64,000 bases of DNA, from positions 992,001 through 1,056,000 of the forward strand of contig NZ_SDHZ01000002.1 of NCBI RefSeq assembly GCF_004118675.1, written 5' to 3'. A program made the translations under genes and the position numbers. The notes under the pieces are model-generated. The model ran no database searches. It worked only from the letters and a program-made list of their open reading frames with translations, and was not told where the DNA came from. Position 1 is the first letter of the stretch. Each line of letters opens with the position of its first letter. Of the stretch, positions 51,328 to 60,280 are shown piece after piece. The stretch is from Filimonas effusa. Lineage in GTDB: Bacteria; Bacteroidota; Bacteroidia; Chitinophagales; Chitinophagaceae.

Positions 51328-52800
51328 CTAATAAACAGTAGTCAAAGGATCGAAGTTAGTCCAACCTTGCATCCAGTTGTCGCTAGGCCCAGAGAAGGCT
51401 CCAACGTAAGTCACCTGAGTGAAATAGCTGTTCTGAATTTTAGTGCTGCTAGAGAAAGAAGCCTTGCCCAGTAAAGGAGAGGTCGCCTGAGGACGAGCGT
51501 CAATTGTTTTCAGATCGCCGCTCATATTCACGAATTTGAAATCAGCGATGCTATTGTAAGTAGTATCGTTATTGTTACCAGACTTCATGAACCAAGTTTT
51601 TGCGTCGAAACCGTTAGTAGCGTTGGTTGCGATTTTTGCACCTGCTGCTCCTTTGAAGATACCACCGATAGCGCCTACGAAAGTATTTTTGATTTCGAGA
51701 GAGTCGGTGTTTGTTGCCGTAGCAGAACCATTACCGTCGATATACACACCGGCGGGAAAACCAACCAGAGCACTATTGAAGATAGAGTTACGGCTGTTTC
51801 TGCGGATGAAAGCTGCGCGGTTGAATACTGCATTGCTGGGAATGCTTGCGCCGCCGTTAATAGCCGAAGGTCCAATAATAGTAACGTTAGAGAACACAGG
51901 AGCAGTCAGCGGAGCTGAATAAGTACCTGTAGGATCGTTATCAGACTCGAAACCGTTGGAGTCACCGGGCAGTAAGTAGTCGGATATCTCTTTATCGCGG
52001 ATAGCCAAGGCAAACTGAACTGCCCCATTAAAACCGTTATCAGTATCGAAATCATCATCAAGACCACGATAAGCTACGAGGTGTTTAGCGTTTACAGTAC
52101 CACCGAACCATTCGAAAGCATCATCGCCACCGTGTGAGCACTGTACGTAGTCGATAGTGGTACCTTTACCTACACCAATCATGGTAAGGCTGTTAAGTTC
52201 TGAGTTGCTTTTGTTAGAAAGCGCCACACCAGCGAACTCGATCCTTACATATTTCAAGATACCGGAGTTATCGTTTGCATCGGCACCACCACCAACGATA
52301 TGTGTACCAAGTTCTTCACCATCAGCATCGGAGAAGCCTTCCATTTGACGGCCTACTGCACCACCGAAAGTAGTGTTAACAGGCGCTCTACCGAGGATCA
52401 TTACCCCCCCCCAATCACCGGCTTTACGTGAACCTACAGGCTGTGCGCTGGTAAATACGATAGGCTTAGAAGCAGTACCTTCGGCCAGTATCCTAGCACC
52501 TCTTTCTATAACGAGGAATGAGTGGTATTTTTTCTTAGATGTTTGGGCTAAAGGAAGGGCTTTAATAACCGCACCGGGCTTAATTGTAAGAGTAGCGCCG
52601 CTTCTAAAGAAAGTACCGCCATCCAGAAAATAAGTCTTTCCTTCTTCGAGTGTTATGTTTACTTCAATTGCACCCCTCAGAGTATCGCCACTCAGGCCAT
52701 TCTCTACTCCTACTGAAGGTCCATTGTCATCATTCTTACTGCAGGATACAGCAGTAATAGTTGTAGCAATCAATGCTGCTTGCAATAGCTTTCTTTTCAT
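51328..52800 (-). CDS. Beta-helix-like lipoprotein paired with a TonB receptor
   Basis: 490 aa, lipobox VSCSK (C20-21), then a right-handed parallel beta-helix-like domain with repeated patterns (SGATLTIKPGAVIKAL, GDWGGVMILGRAPVN, HLVAYRGLDDDFDTDNGFNG). Homologues occur next to TonB receptors in many Bacteroidota and Proteobacteria; the short 24-bp gap to the receptor gene upstream indicates one operon. It may be the surface component of a receptor/lipoprotein system. Function inferred only from context; substrate unknown, phosphate-linked by position. Confidence 0.8.
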   Translation of the reverse strand: MKRKLLQAALIATTITAVSCSKNDDNGPSVGVENGLSGDTLRGAIEVNITLEEGKTYFLDGGTFFRSGATLTIKPGAVIKALPLAQTSKKKYHSFLVIERGARILAEGTASKPIVFTSAQPVGSRKAGDWGGVMILGRAPVNTTFGGAVGRQMEGFSDADGEELGTHIVGGGADANDNSGILKYVRIEFAGVALSNKSNSELNSLTMIGVGKGTTIDYVQCSHGGDDAFEWFGGTVNAKHLVAYRGLDDDFDTDNGFNGAVQFALAIRDKEISDYLLPGDSNGFESDNDPTGTYSAPLTAPVFSNVTIIGPSAINGGASIPSNAVFNRAAFIRRNSRNSIFNSALVGFPAGVYIDGNGSATATNTDSLEIKNTFVGAIGGIFKGAAGAKIATNATNGFDAKTWFMKSGNNNDTTYNSIADFKFVNMSGDLKTIDARPQATSPLLGKASFSSSTKIQNSYFTQVTYVGAFSGPSDNWMQGWTNFDPLTTVY

Positions 52801-52824
52801 AACGATTTTACTTTCTTGTTTGTT

Positions 52825-55593
52825 TTAGAAATTATAACTGAATTGAAGATTCATATTGGTGCCGTAAGTAAGTTGGTTGATCAGCATATCACCACTGGTA
52901 GCTGAGCCTTTCTGATATTTTTTATTACCGTCCATATCCCAGTAGAAAATATTCCTTTTATTAAGGATATCTGTTACACTTAATTTAAGAGATGCGCGTT
53001 GAGAAAGCCTTTGTGACACTTGCAGGTCAAGCAGCGGGCGTGGGTGTTCCCACATTTGCGGCACGTTCACGTTACCAACCTGAGAAATACGTCTTCCTAT
53101 TACGTTGAATAAGATAGTAGCATTTGTTCCTGACAATTCATGATCGTATTGCAGTCCTGCGTTGATCACATAAGGACTTTGCCCCTGCATTGGGCGTTCT
53201 TCTTCACCTAAGTAACCATCGGGTATCGTGATCTTACTTTTAATGTAAGCAAGATTGGTAAAGAATGTAAATTCCTGTAATTTCTCAGAGATAAAATCGA
53301 GACGCTTTCTAAGATCGAGTTCAGCTCCGTAGTTCAATGCACTTTTCGCGTTCCAGAAAGAATAAGTAGGGGATCCTTGTCCAAGGTCGTACTGCATTTC
53401 AATAGGTTTATCGAAATATTTTACGAAAACACCTACAGTAACCAGTTCGCCTGCCCTAGGATACATTTCATACCTGATATCGCCGTTAGATATTTTTGTG
53501 CGTTGCAGTTTCGTGTTACCTACGATAGAACCGTTACGTGCAAAGTCATAGAAGGTAAAAGGAGATATTTCTCTAAACTCTGGCCTAGATACTGTTTGAG
53601 AGGCGGAAACCCTTAAATTGGAACGGGTATTTAATTTATAAGTAAAATTAAGAGAAGGCAGGATGTCTGTAGCTGAATTGCTGGATACACTTAAGCCTTT
53701 ACCTCCAAGGTTTTGCCTGAAGCTTTCTACTCTTACGCCCCAAACGATACGTGCTTTATCGCCAAACTGGTTATCGGACTGGATAAATCCTGCTACCAGA
53801 TCAGCATTTCCGATGTAAGAATCTGCTGCTGTAGTTCTGTCTTCGAGATAGAACTTATTTGTGCCGTAGTTTGCCTTATCGAAGATCTGATCTGCCGGTA
53901 AATACCTTAAGTCATCTTTACCACCAGTATTAGGTCCTGCATAAGAGAGGGTTAGACCTCGGGAATCGAAAGTTCTTCTTTTCTTCTGGTACAAGCCACC
54001 CAATTTCACTTGCTGTTGTTTATCTGCCAGGTGGTAAGACCATGCCGCATCGGCACTACCACCATAGATATTTTCGTTCAGGCTGGAGTAGAAACGTCCG
54101 GCGTTGTAGGCTTGTCCGCCTGTTGCATAATACACGCCATTGTTATCCATCGCATATTTGAGCCTTCTCATATCGGGAATATCCTGTTTCAGGTTGGCGA
54201 AGTTGCCATTCCATTTGATGCGGATACCTGCACTTTTAAGAATATGCTCGCCTATCAGCTGTGTGCTATATAATCTGTTTGAAGTAAAGGAAAGTTCACC
54301 ACTTTTAATAGGCGCTTTAATATCGCTGATGATATCAGCGCCGGTTCTTTCGGCATACTGGTCGCTGGAATTAATATTGTATGTGTTTTTCCAACTGAAT
54401 TTATTTGTACCAGAACGGAAAGTAAAGTTAGCAAGTGCTCCTGCCATCGTATTGATGGCATATTGTTTATCGGCATACTCGAACTGAGGTACTCTTTCCA
54501 GGTTATAGTTGTTCCTTAGTACATCTATGAACCTTGCCTGCCTGTTATAGTTAAGAGAGAATACTCCACCGAATGCTTTGGAAGCCGATAATGACTTATT
54601 GAAACCGCCGTTCAGTTGCAATACAGCGTTAACCGGCATGCTGGATTTATTAGCGCTCCACACATCGTTCAATGACCTACCTGCTTCAGCGCCTGCCGCC
54701 ACCGTTTGGTTAATACCTATTGTATTAGGGAAACCAGAAGGCAGTTTGCGATCTTTATCAGCCAGCCCCAGGAAGTCAAGCTTACCTCCTTTATAGGTAT
54801 AGAAATCATTTTTTGCCACCTGCAGATTTACACCAGAGCCTACGTTAATTTCAAAGAAGCCTTTTTCAGGAACGTCTTTCGTGTTCACCTGTACCAGACC
54901 GCCGGCAAATTCGCCAGGCATTTCGGGTGTAGCCGCTTTATTGATAATAATATTCTCAATAATAGAAGAAGGGAAAATGTCGAAAGAAAAAGTTTTACGG
55001 TCGGGTTCTGTAGAAGACATGAGGGCTCCGTTTAAAGTAGCCTGATTGTAACGATCTGACAAACCGCGAACGATAAGGTATTTTCCTTCCTGTAAGGAAA
55101 CACCTGGTACGCGTTTCAGAACTTCACCTGTATTACGATCGGGAGAACGTTTGATTGCTTCCGCCGATACAACCTGCGCTACAGTATTGGTATTTTTTTG
55201 GAACTGGATCAAAGCATTTACAGATTCTTTACGGGAAGTGGTTTTAACTACTACAGATTCCAGGTTGCCCACTGAAGTATTCAAGAGGATTTCCAAATCG
55301 GTTGTTTTTCCTGCAGCGATATTAATTTCGCTGATTTGTTTTTTTACGAAACCTAAAGCTGATACTTCTATTTCATACATTTTTCCCTCTGGGAGAGTTA
55401 AAACATATCTACCTTCAACGTCTGTGATAATTTTGGGGTTGTGTCCGGCAACTTTAATAGTTGCGCCGGCAATAGGATTATTTTTTTCATCAATGACTTT
55501 TCCTGATAATTTGCCGAATTGAGCAAATACAGTAATGGACAGCAAGGAAGCAAGTACAGTTAAGGCATGCCTGAGGAATGAGACTTTATACAT
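52825..55593 (-). CDS. TonB-dependent receptor (carboxypeptidase-regulatory type)
   Basis: 922 aa: signal peptide (~1-24), carboxypeptidase-like regulatory domain (GKLSGKVIDEKNNPIAGATI, ~28-105), plug (RSPDRNTGEVLKRVPGVSLQ, YLIVRGLSDRYNQATLNGAL) and a barrel with the C-terminal TNMNLQFSYNF. It is transcribed away from the DUF47/Pit genes and forms an operon with the beta-helix lipoprotein. The pairing of this receptor type with phosphate genes suggests uptake of a phosphorus compound, but no direct proof is in the sequence. Confidence 0.93.
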   Translation of the reverse strand: MYKVSFLRHALTVLASLLSITVFAQFGKLSGKVIDEKNNPIAGATIKVAGHNPKIITDVEGRYVLTLPEGKMYEIEVSALGFVKKQISEINIAAGKTTDLEILLNTSVGNLESVVVKTTSRKESVNALIQFQKNTNTVAQVVSAEAIKRSPDRNTGEVLKRVPGVSLQEGKYLIVRGLSDRYNQATLNGALMSSTEPDRKTFSFDIFPSSIIENIIINKAATPEMPGEFAGGLVQVNTKDVPEKGFFEINVGSGVNLQVAKNDFYTYKGGKLDFLGLADKDRKLPSGFPNTIGINQTVAAGAEAGRSLNDVWSANKSSMPVNAVLQLNGGFNKSLSASKAFGGVFSLNYNRQARFIDVLRNNYNLERVPQFEYADKQYAINTMAGALANFTFRSGTNKFSWKNTYNINSSDQYAERTGADIISDIKAPIKSGELSFTSNRLYSTQLIGEHILKSAGIRIKWNGNFANLKQDIPDMRRLKYAMDNNGVYYATGGQAYNAGRFYSSLNENIYGGSADAAWSYHLADKQQQVKLGGLYQKKRRTFDSRGLTLSYAGPNTGGKDDLRYLPADQIFDKANYGTNKFYLEDRTTAADSYIGNADLVAGFIQSDNQFGDKARIVWGVRVESFRQNLGGKGLSVSSNSATDILPSLNFTYKLNTRSNLRVSASQTVSRPEFREISPFTFYDFARNGSIVGNTKLQRTKISNGDIRYEMYPRAGELVTVGVFVKYFDKPIEMQYDLGQGSPTYSFWNAKSALNYGAELDLRKRLDFISEKLQEFTFFTNLAYIKSKITIPDGYLGEEERPMQGQSPYVINAGLQYDHELSGTNATILFNVIGRRISQVGNVNVPQMWEHPRPLLDLQVSQRLSQRASLKLSVTDILNKRNIFYWDMDGNKKYQKGSATSGDMLINQLTYGTNMNLQFSYNF

Positions 55594-55627
55594 TATGGAC
55601 TTTTAGTACCGCAAAACTCTATGGCGA

Positions 55628-55709
55628 ATGTTAAGCAAATGTTACCCCAATATTATCAACCGGTTAACTAAACATTCCATGTTACCAAACGTTATTTTTC
55701 AATGTTACC
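55628..55709. promoter_or_regulatory. 11-bp-phased TGTTA direct repeats (PhoB-type box candidate)
   Basis: ATGTTA/ATGTTACC starting at 55628, 55639, 55679 and 55702, with a partial CGTTAT at about 55690. Spacings are 11, 40, 11 and 12 bp, in helical phase. OmpR/PhoB-type regulators bind direct repeats with 11-bp periodicity. The region separates the TonB receptor from the DUF47/Pit genes. Confidence 0.45.
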
Positions 55710-55755
55710 AAATTATTAATTCTTGACAGGGCTGCTTAGAGCCCTATCATAATTT

Positions 55756-55763
55756 TAAATTTG
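55756..55763 (+). promoter_or_regulatory. -7 element of the DUF47-pit operon
   Basis: TAAATTTG, perfect TAnnTTTG; start near 55768, about 10 nt before the ATG at 55778. Confidence 0.5.
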
Positions 55764-55777
55764 CCAAAATTTTTCTA

Positions 55778-56425
55778 ATGGGAATCAATAACATCGGCAG
55801 GATTTTCATGCCTAAGAACCGGGTTTTTTACGAACTGTTTGAGGATGTGGCAACTACAGTAGAGCAAATGGGTCAAGTGATCAAGCAAGTAGTTTATGAA
55901 CACGATGCCGACAAACGAGCCTCCCTGATAGGGCTTATCGAGGACCTGGAACACAAGAATGATGACCATACCCATAAGATCTTTACGGAGTTAGGGCGCA
56001 ATTTCATCACTCCTTTCGACCGTGAAGACATTCACTATTTAGCAACTGCGCTTGATGATATCTGTGATTATATTTATGCAACTGCTAAAAAGATCAATTT
56101 TTATAAGGTGAATCCGAATGATTCTGCTATTCAGAAAATGGCGGAATTGATAGAGCAGGGCTGTATAGAGATCAAAAAAGTGGTATACGGGCTGCGTGAC
56201 ATGAAGAACCTGCGCCAGATGACAGAGGGCATGGTTCGTGTAAACAGCATTGAGAATCAGGCAGATGATGTGTTCGACATGAGCATTGAGCGCCTTTTTG
56301 AGCATGAAAACGACGTAAAAGAGCTAATTAAAAAGAGAGAGATCTACCAGGCAATGGAAACTGTTACAGACAAGTGCGAAGATGCCGCGAATGTGATAGA
56401 GTCCATCATTGTCAAGTATGCCTAA
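55778..56425 (+). CDS. DUF47 (PhoU-like) family protein
   Basis: 215-aa all-helical protein of the PhoU-domain-like DUF47 family, usually cotranscribed with Pit phosphate transporters and thought to regulate or chaperone them. Blocks: MPKNRVFYELFEDVATTVEQ, YEHDADKRASLIGLIEDLEHKNDDHTHKI, ALDDICDYIYATAKKINFY, NSIENQADDVFDMSIERLFE, ETVTDKCEDAANVIESI. The frame start MGINNIGRIF matches the family. The Pit gene starts 24 bp downstream. Confidence 0.93.
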   Translation: MGINNIGRIFMPKNRVFYELFEDVATTVEQMGQVIKQVVYEHDADKRASLIGLIEDLEHKNDDHTHKIFTELGRNFITPFDREDIHYLATALDDICDYIYATAKKINFYKVNPNDSAIQKMAELIEQGCIEIKKVVYGLRDMKNLRQMTEGMVRVNSIENQADDVFDMSIERLFEHENDVKELIKKREIYQAMETVTDKCEDAANVIESIIVKYA

Positions 56426-56449
56426 TCCCCGCCCTTAAATTAGCTTTAT

Positions 56450-57463
56450 ATGGTCACCATATTGATTGTTATTATAGTACTGTCTTTTATTTTCGATTAT
56501 ATCAACGGGTTTCACGACGCAGCTAACTCTATCGCGACCATTGTATCTACCAAAGTGCTTACCCCTTTCCAGGCAGTCGTCTGGGCAGCTTTTTTCAATT
56601 TTGGCGCATTTTTCATTTCCAAATATTTAGTAGGGGGATTTGGTATTGCCGATACCATTGCGAAAAGTGTAACCCTTGCGAAAGGCGATCCGCTGGCGAT
56701 GTATGTGGTACTGGCCGGTCTTGTATCCGCTATTATCTGGAACCTTATTACCTGGTGGTTCGGGATTCCTTCGAGCTCTTCGCACGCACTTATCGGGGGA
56801 CTTATAGGTGCGGCAGTAGCGCACTATGGCACTTTTGGCGTTGTAGTGGCTGCCAAGGTTGTACCTATTGTACTGTTCATATTCATGGCGCCTTTGATAG
56901 GTATGTTCGTAGCGTTTATCATCACGGTTATTATCGTTCATATCTGTAAGCGGGGCAATCCTTATAAAACGGAGAAATGGTTTAAGCGTTTACAGCTGGT
57001 ATCATCGGCCCTGTTCAGTCTTGGCCATGGCAGTAACGACTCTCAAAAGGTAATGGGTATTATAGGTGTGGCAATGGTTGCCAGCCATTATATTCCTGAT
57101 CTGAAATCGATACCTGACTGGGTGCCTATCATGTGTTTTATTGCGATGGGTCTTGGCACCTTAAGTGGTGGCTGGAAGATTGTAAAGACGATGGGCTCAC
57201 GTATTACCAAGGTTAGTCCGCTGGAAGGCGTAGCTGCCGAAACGGCGGGTGCGATCACGCTGTTTCTTACGGAGCATTTCAAGATACCTGTATCAACTAC
57301 GCATACGATCACCGGTTCCATTATCGGTGTAGGCGCTACCAAACGTTTATCGGCTGTAAGATGGGGTGTTACTGTTAACCTGGTATGGGCATGGGTACTT
57401 ACCATACCTGTTAGTGCGATAGTAGCAGCGATCACATTTTACATCATCAGACTGTTTGCATAA
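56450..57463 (+). CDS. Inorganic phosphate transporter (Pit family)
   Basis: Proton-coupled low-affinity phosphate uptake protein in the inner membrane. The 337 residues carry the duplicated PiT signature: DYINGFHDAANSIATIVSTK (~13-32) and LGHGSNDSQKVMGIIGVAM (~190-210), with about ten helices in total and a central cytoplasmic loop (RGNPYKTEKWFKRL). It is encoded right after the DUF47 gene, forming the standard phoU-like/pit pair. Confidence 0.96.
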   Translation: MVTILIVIIVLSFIFDYINGFHDAANSIATIVSTKVLTPFQAVVWAAFFNFGAFFISKYLVGGFGIADTIAKSVTLAKGDPLAMYVVLAGLVSAIIWNLITWWFGIPSSSSHALIGGLIGAAVAHYGTFGVVVAAKVVPIVLFIFMAPLIGMFVAFIITVIIVHICKRGNPYKTEKWFKRLQLVSSALFSLGHGSNDSQKVMGIIGVAMVASHYIPDLKSIPDWVPIMCFIAMGLGTLSGGWKIVKTMGSRITKVSPLEGVAAETAGAITLFLTEHFKIPVSTTHTITGSIIGVGATKRLSAVRWGVTVNLVWAWVLTIPVSAIVAAITFYIIRLFA

Positions 57464-57528
57464 GAAGCTATCTGATAGCATACGCATATCCCCGTTTATA
57501 CGTATTTTGCATACTCATAAAACGAGAC

Positions 57529-58584
57529 ATGGCTAAAATTCTTGTAACCGGAGGATGTGGCTTCATAGGGTCGCACACGGTAGTTGACTTGATCGAAAAC
57601 GGGTTTGATGTTATCTCCATTGACGATAATTCCCGCTCTACCACTTACCTGTTAGATGGTATAGAGAAGATCACCGGAAAGAAGTTAAAGAACTATAAAG
57701 TAGACCTCAAAAATTTTGACGACACGCTGGCGGTATTCCAGGAAAATCCTGATATCTCCGGCGTGATTCATTTTGCGGCCTTTAAAGCGGTGGGAGAATC
57801 GATGGAGGTTCCTCTTGATTATTTCGAGAACAACATGTTTTCGCTGATCAACCTGCTGAAATGTGTAAAAGAGTTCAGGATAGATAATTTTGTATTCTCC
57901 TCGTCGTGTACCGTTTATGGCAATCCTGACAGCATTCCTGTTACCGAACAAACTCCCGAAAAGCCTGCAGAGTCTCCTTATGGCGCAACCAAACAAATGG
58001 GTGAGCGCGTGATCAGGGAGTTTGCGCGTGCTTATAACCAGAATGCAGTTTTACTTCGTTATTTCAATCCTGTAGGCGCACATCCTTCCACCTTTATCGG
58101 CGAGCTGCCGCTTGGCAAGCCGCTGAACCTGGTTCCTGTGATTACGCAGACAGCTATCGGCAAACTGCCCCAGATGACGGTATTCGGGGACGATTATGAA
58201 ACACGTGACGGCAGTTGTGTAAGGGATTTTATACATGTGTGCGATATTGCCCATGCGCATACCCTGGCCATTCAATACATGATAGACAAACGGCAGAAGA
58301 GCAACTGTGAGGTCTTTAACCTGGGAACCGGCAATGGCGTTACGGTACTGGAAGCCATCAAGGCATTTGAAAAAGTAACCGGGCAAAAGCTCAATTATAA
58401 GATAGCTCCCCGCCGCCCTGGCGATGTAGTAGCTATTTATGCCAACAACAGTTATGCAGTAAATACCCTTAAATGGGATATCCGTTATGATCTGGACCAG
58501 ATGATGGATACGGCATGGCAGTGGGAATTAAAGGTGCAACAGGACGAAGCGCTGATGAAACAACAAAATCCTGCGCTGAATTAG
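57529..58584 (+). CDS. galE: UDP-glucose 4-epimerase
   Basis: NAD-dependent epimerase interconverting UDP-glucose and UDP-galactose for galactose use and cell-surface glycans. The 351 residues have the Rossmann motif VTGGCGFIGSHTV (~6-18), the SDR catalytic SSSCTVYG...YGATKQMGE (Ser/Tyr/Lys at ~123, 150, 154), NPVGAHPSTFIGE, and RDFIHVCDIAHAH. No sugar operon is adjacent; it is probably transcribed alone, starting 65 bp after the Pit stop. Confidence 0.97.
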   Translation: MAKILVTGGCGFIGSHTVVDLIENGFDVISIDDNSRSTTYLLDGIEKITGKKLKNYKVDLKNFDDTLAVFQENPDISGVIHFAAFKAVGESMEVPLDYFENNMFSLINLLKCVKEFRIDNFVFSSSCTVYGNPDSIPVTEQTPEKPAESPYGATKQMGERVIREFARAYNQNAVLLRYFNPVGAHPSTFIGELPLGKPLNLVPVITQTAIGKLPQMTVFGDDYETRDGSCVRDFIHVCDIAHAHTLAIQYMIDKRQKSNCEVFNLGTGNGVTVLEAIKAFEKVTGQKLNYKIAPRRPGDVVAIYANNSYAVNTLKWDIRYDLDQMMDTAWQWELKVQQDEALMKQQNPALN

Positions 58585-58627
58585 CAAAAGCCGTTACTTT
58601 GCACGGCACACTCAAAACCAACAAAAC

Positions 58628-59593
58628 ATGATAAAAGATATCCAGGTTCTTAATGAAAAGGAAACAAGGGGTGGCTTTGGAGAAGGTGTTTATGAAATAG
58701 GTAAAGAAAATCCTAACGTAGTAGTGCTCACGGCTGATCTGGCCGGGTCCATGAAGATTGCGCCATTTATCAAAGAATTTCCCGAAAGGTATGTACAGGT
58801 AGGTATTGCAGAAGCCAACATGATTGGTATTGCTGCCGGTCTTACTATTGGTGGTAAGATCCCTTACACTACTACCTTCGCCAACTTCAGCACCGGCCGG
58901 GTTTATGACCAGATCCGCCAGAGTGTTGCCTATAGCGGCAAAAACGTAAAAATATGCGCCAGCCACGCGGGTTTAACCCTGGGTGAAGACGGTGCTACCC
59001 ACCAGATACTGGAAGATATAGGGATGATGAAAATGCTTCCTGGCATGACGGTTATTGTACCTTGCGATTTTAACCAGACCAAAGCGGCTACCAAAGCGAT
59101 TGCTTCGTACGAAGGTCCTGTGTATCTCCGTTTCGGACGTCCAAAATGGCCTAATATCACCAAAGAAGACGGCAGCGACTTTGTTATCGGCAAAGCCCAG
59201 GTTCTGAATGAAGGTAGCGACATTACTTTGTTTGCCTGCGGCCACCTGGTATGGAAAGCTGTTGAAGCAGGACGTATACTGGAGGAAAAGGGATATAGCG
59301 TGGAATTAATCAATATTCACACTATTAAACCACTTGACGAAGAAGCGATCCTGAAATCCATTACCAAAACGCGTTGTGCGGTTACCTGCGAGGAGCATAA
59401 TATTCTTGGCGGTCTTGGTGACAGCATTGCCCATGTAGCAGCTAAGCATCTGCCTATTCCTATTGAATTTGTAGGAACGAAAGATACTTTCGGCGAAAGT
59501 GGCAAGCCTACTGAGCTTTTGGCAAAATATGGCTTAGATACTCCTGATATTGTTGCAGCTGCGGAAAAAGCACTTGCACGTAAAGGGAAATAA
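58628..59593 (+). CDS. Transketolase, C-terminal subunit of a split enzyme
   Basis: 321 aa equal to the pyrimidine-binding and C-terminal domains of transketolase: LTADLAGSMKIAPFIKEFPERYVQVGIAEANMIGIAAGL, HAGLTLGEDGATHQILEDIG, YLRFGRPKWP, and a C-terminal Rossmann-type domain (FACGHLVWKAVEAGRILEEKGY). The PP-binding N-terminal subunit is a separate gene elsewhere, as in many Bacteroidota. The complex works in the pentose phosphate pathway. A 12-bp stem terminator follows. Confidence 0.94.
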   Translation: MIKDIQVLNEKETRGGFGEGVYEIGKENPNVVVLTADLAGSMKIAPFIKEFPERYVQVGIAEANMIGIAAGLTIGGKIPYTTTFANFSTGRVYDQIRQSVAYSGKNVKICASHAGLTLGEDGATHQILEDIGMMKMLPGMTVIVPCDFNQTKAATKAIASYEGPVYLRFGRPKWPNITKEDGSDFVIGKAQVLNEGSDITLFACGHLVWKAVEAGRILEEKGYSVELINIHTIKPLDEEAILKSITKTRCAVTCEEHNILGGLGDSIAHVAAKHLPIPIEFVGTKDTFGESGKPTELLAKYGLDTPDIVAAAEKALARKGK

Positions 59594-59612
59594 TAATATT
59601 TGTCCGGGTGTT

Positions 59613-59648
59613 AACAATGACAGGCAGCTTACGCTCCCTGTCATTGTT
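59613..59648 (+). terminator. Hairpin terminator of the transketolase subunit gene
   Basis: Perfect 12-bp stem AACAATGACAGG (59613-59624) with CCTGTCATTGTT (59637-59648); only a weak T tract follows. Confidence 0.65.
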
Positions 59649-59697
59649 CATTCTGATAAGATCCCCGTTTCATTAACACATAAAAACACCAAGCTGC

Positions 59698-60243
59698 ATG
59701 CATCCGGATGATAAAGAGCTGTTGCATATGTTCAGGCAGCCGGAAACAAAAGAGAGGGCATTTACCGGTATTATCAAAAAATACCAGGAGAAGCTTTACT
59801 GGCACATCCGCCGTATGGTTGTAGACCATGACGATGCGAACGATGTGGTGCAGAATATGTTCATCAAAGTATGGAATGCCCTGGATAACTTCCGGGAGGA
59901 CAGCCAGTTATATACATGGCTTTACCGTATTGCCACGAATGAATCGCTTACCTTTATAGAGCAGCAGAAAAAGAGGGCCGCTATCAGTTTGAGTGATGTA
60001 GAAAGCGGGTTGAGCAATAAAATACTGGCGGACAAACATTTTGACGGCAGTAAACTGGAGTGGAAGCTGCAATTAGCCATTCAACAATTACCTGAAAAAC
60101 AACGTGTTGTTTTCAATTTACGCTATTTTGATGAAATGCCTTACGAGGAAATGAGCCGGGTTCTGGAAACAAGTGAGGGTGCACTTAAGGCCAGCTATCA
60201 TCATGCGGCTAAAAAAATAGAGGACTTCATCAGGAATCATTAA
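59698..60243 (+). CDS. ECF-type RNA polymerase sigma factor
   Basis: 181 aa. Region 2 at ~30-95 (YWHIRRMVVDHDDANDVVQNMFIKVWNALDNFREDSQLYTWLYRIATNESL) and region 4 at ~125-175 (LPEKQRVVFNLRYFDEMPYEEMSRVLETSEGALKASYHHAAKKI). First gene of a three-gene operon whose second gene carries a transmembrane segment, as in sigma/anti-sigma pairs. The target promoters are unknown. Confidence 0.93.
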   Translation: MHPDDKELLHMFRQPETKERAFTGIIKKYQEKLYWHIRRMVVDHDDANDVVQNMFIKVWNALDNFREDSQLYTWLYRIATNESLTFIEQQKKRAAISLSDVESGLSNKILADKHFDGSKLEWKLQLAIQQLPEKQRVVFNLRYFDEMPYEEMSRVLETSEGALKASYHHAAKKIEDFIRNH

Positions 60244-60280
60244 ACCGTTCGGGAATACGCCAGTCAAACCAGGTGATAAG

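Noticed and set aside
55714-55741. E. coli-type promoter TTGACA-N16-TATCAT before the DUF47 gene
   Set aside because: Bacteroidota primary sigma factors do not use this consensus; the TAAATTTG element at 55756 is the better candidate.
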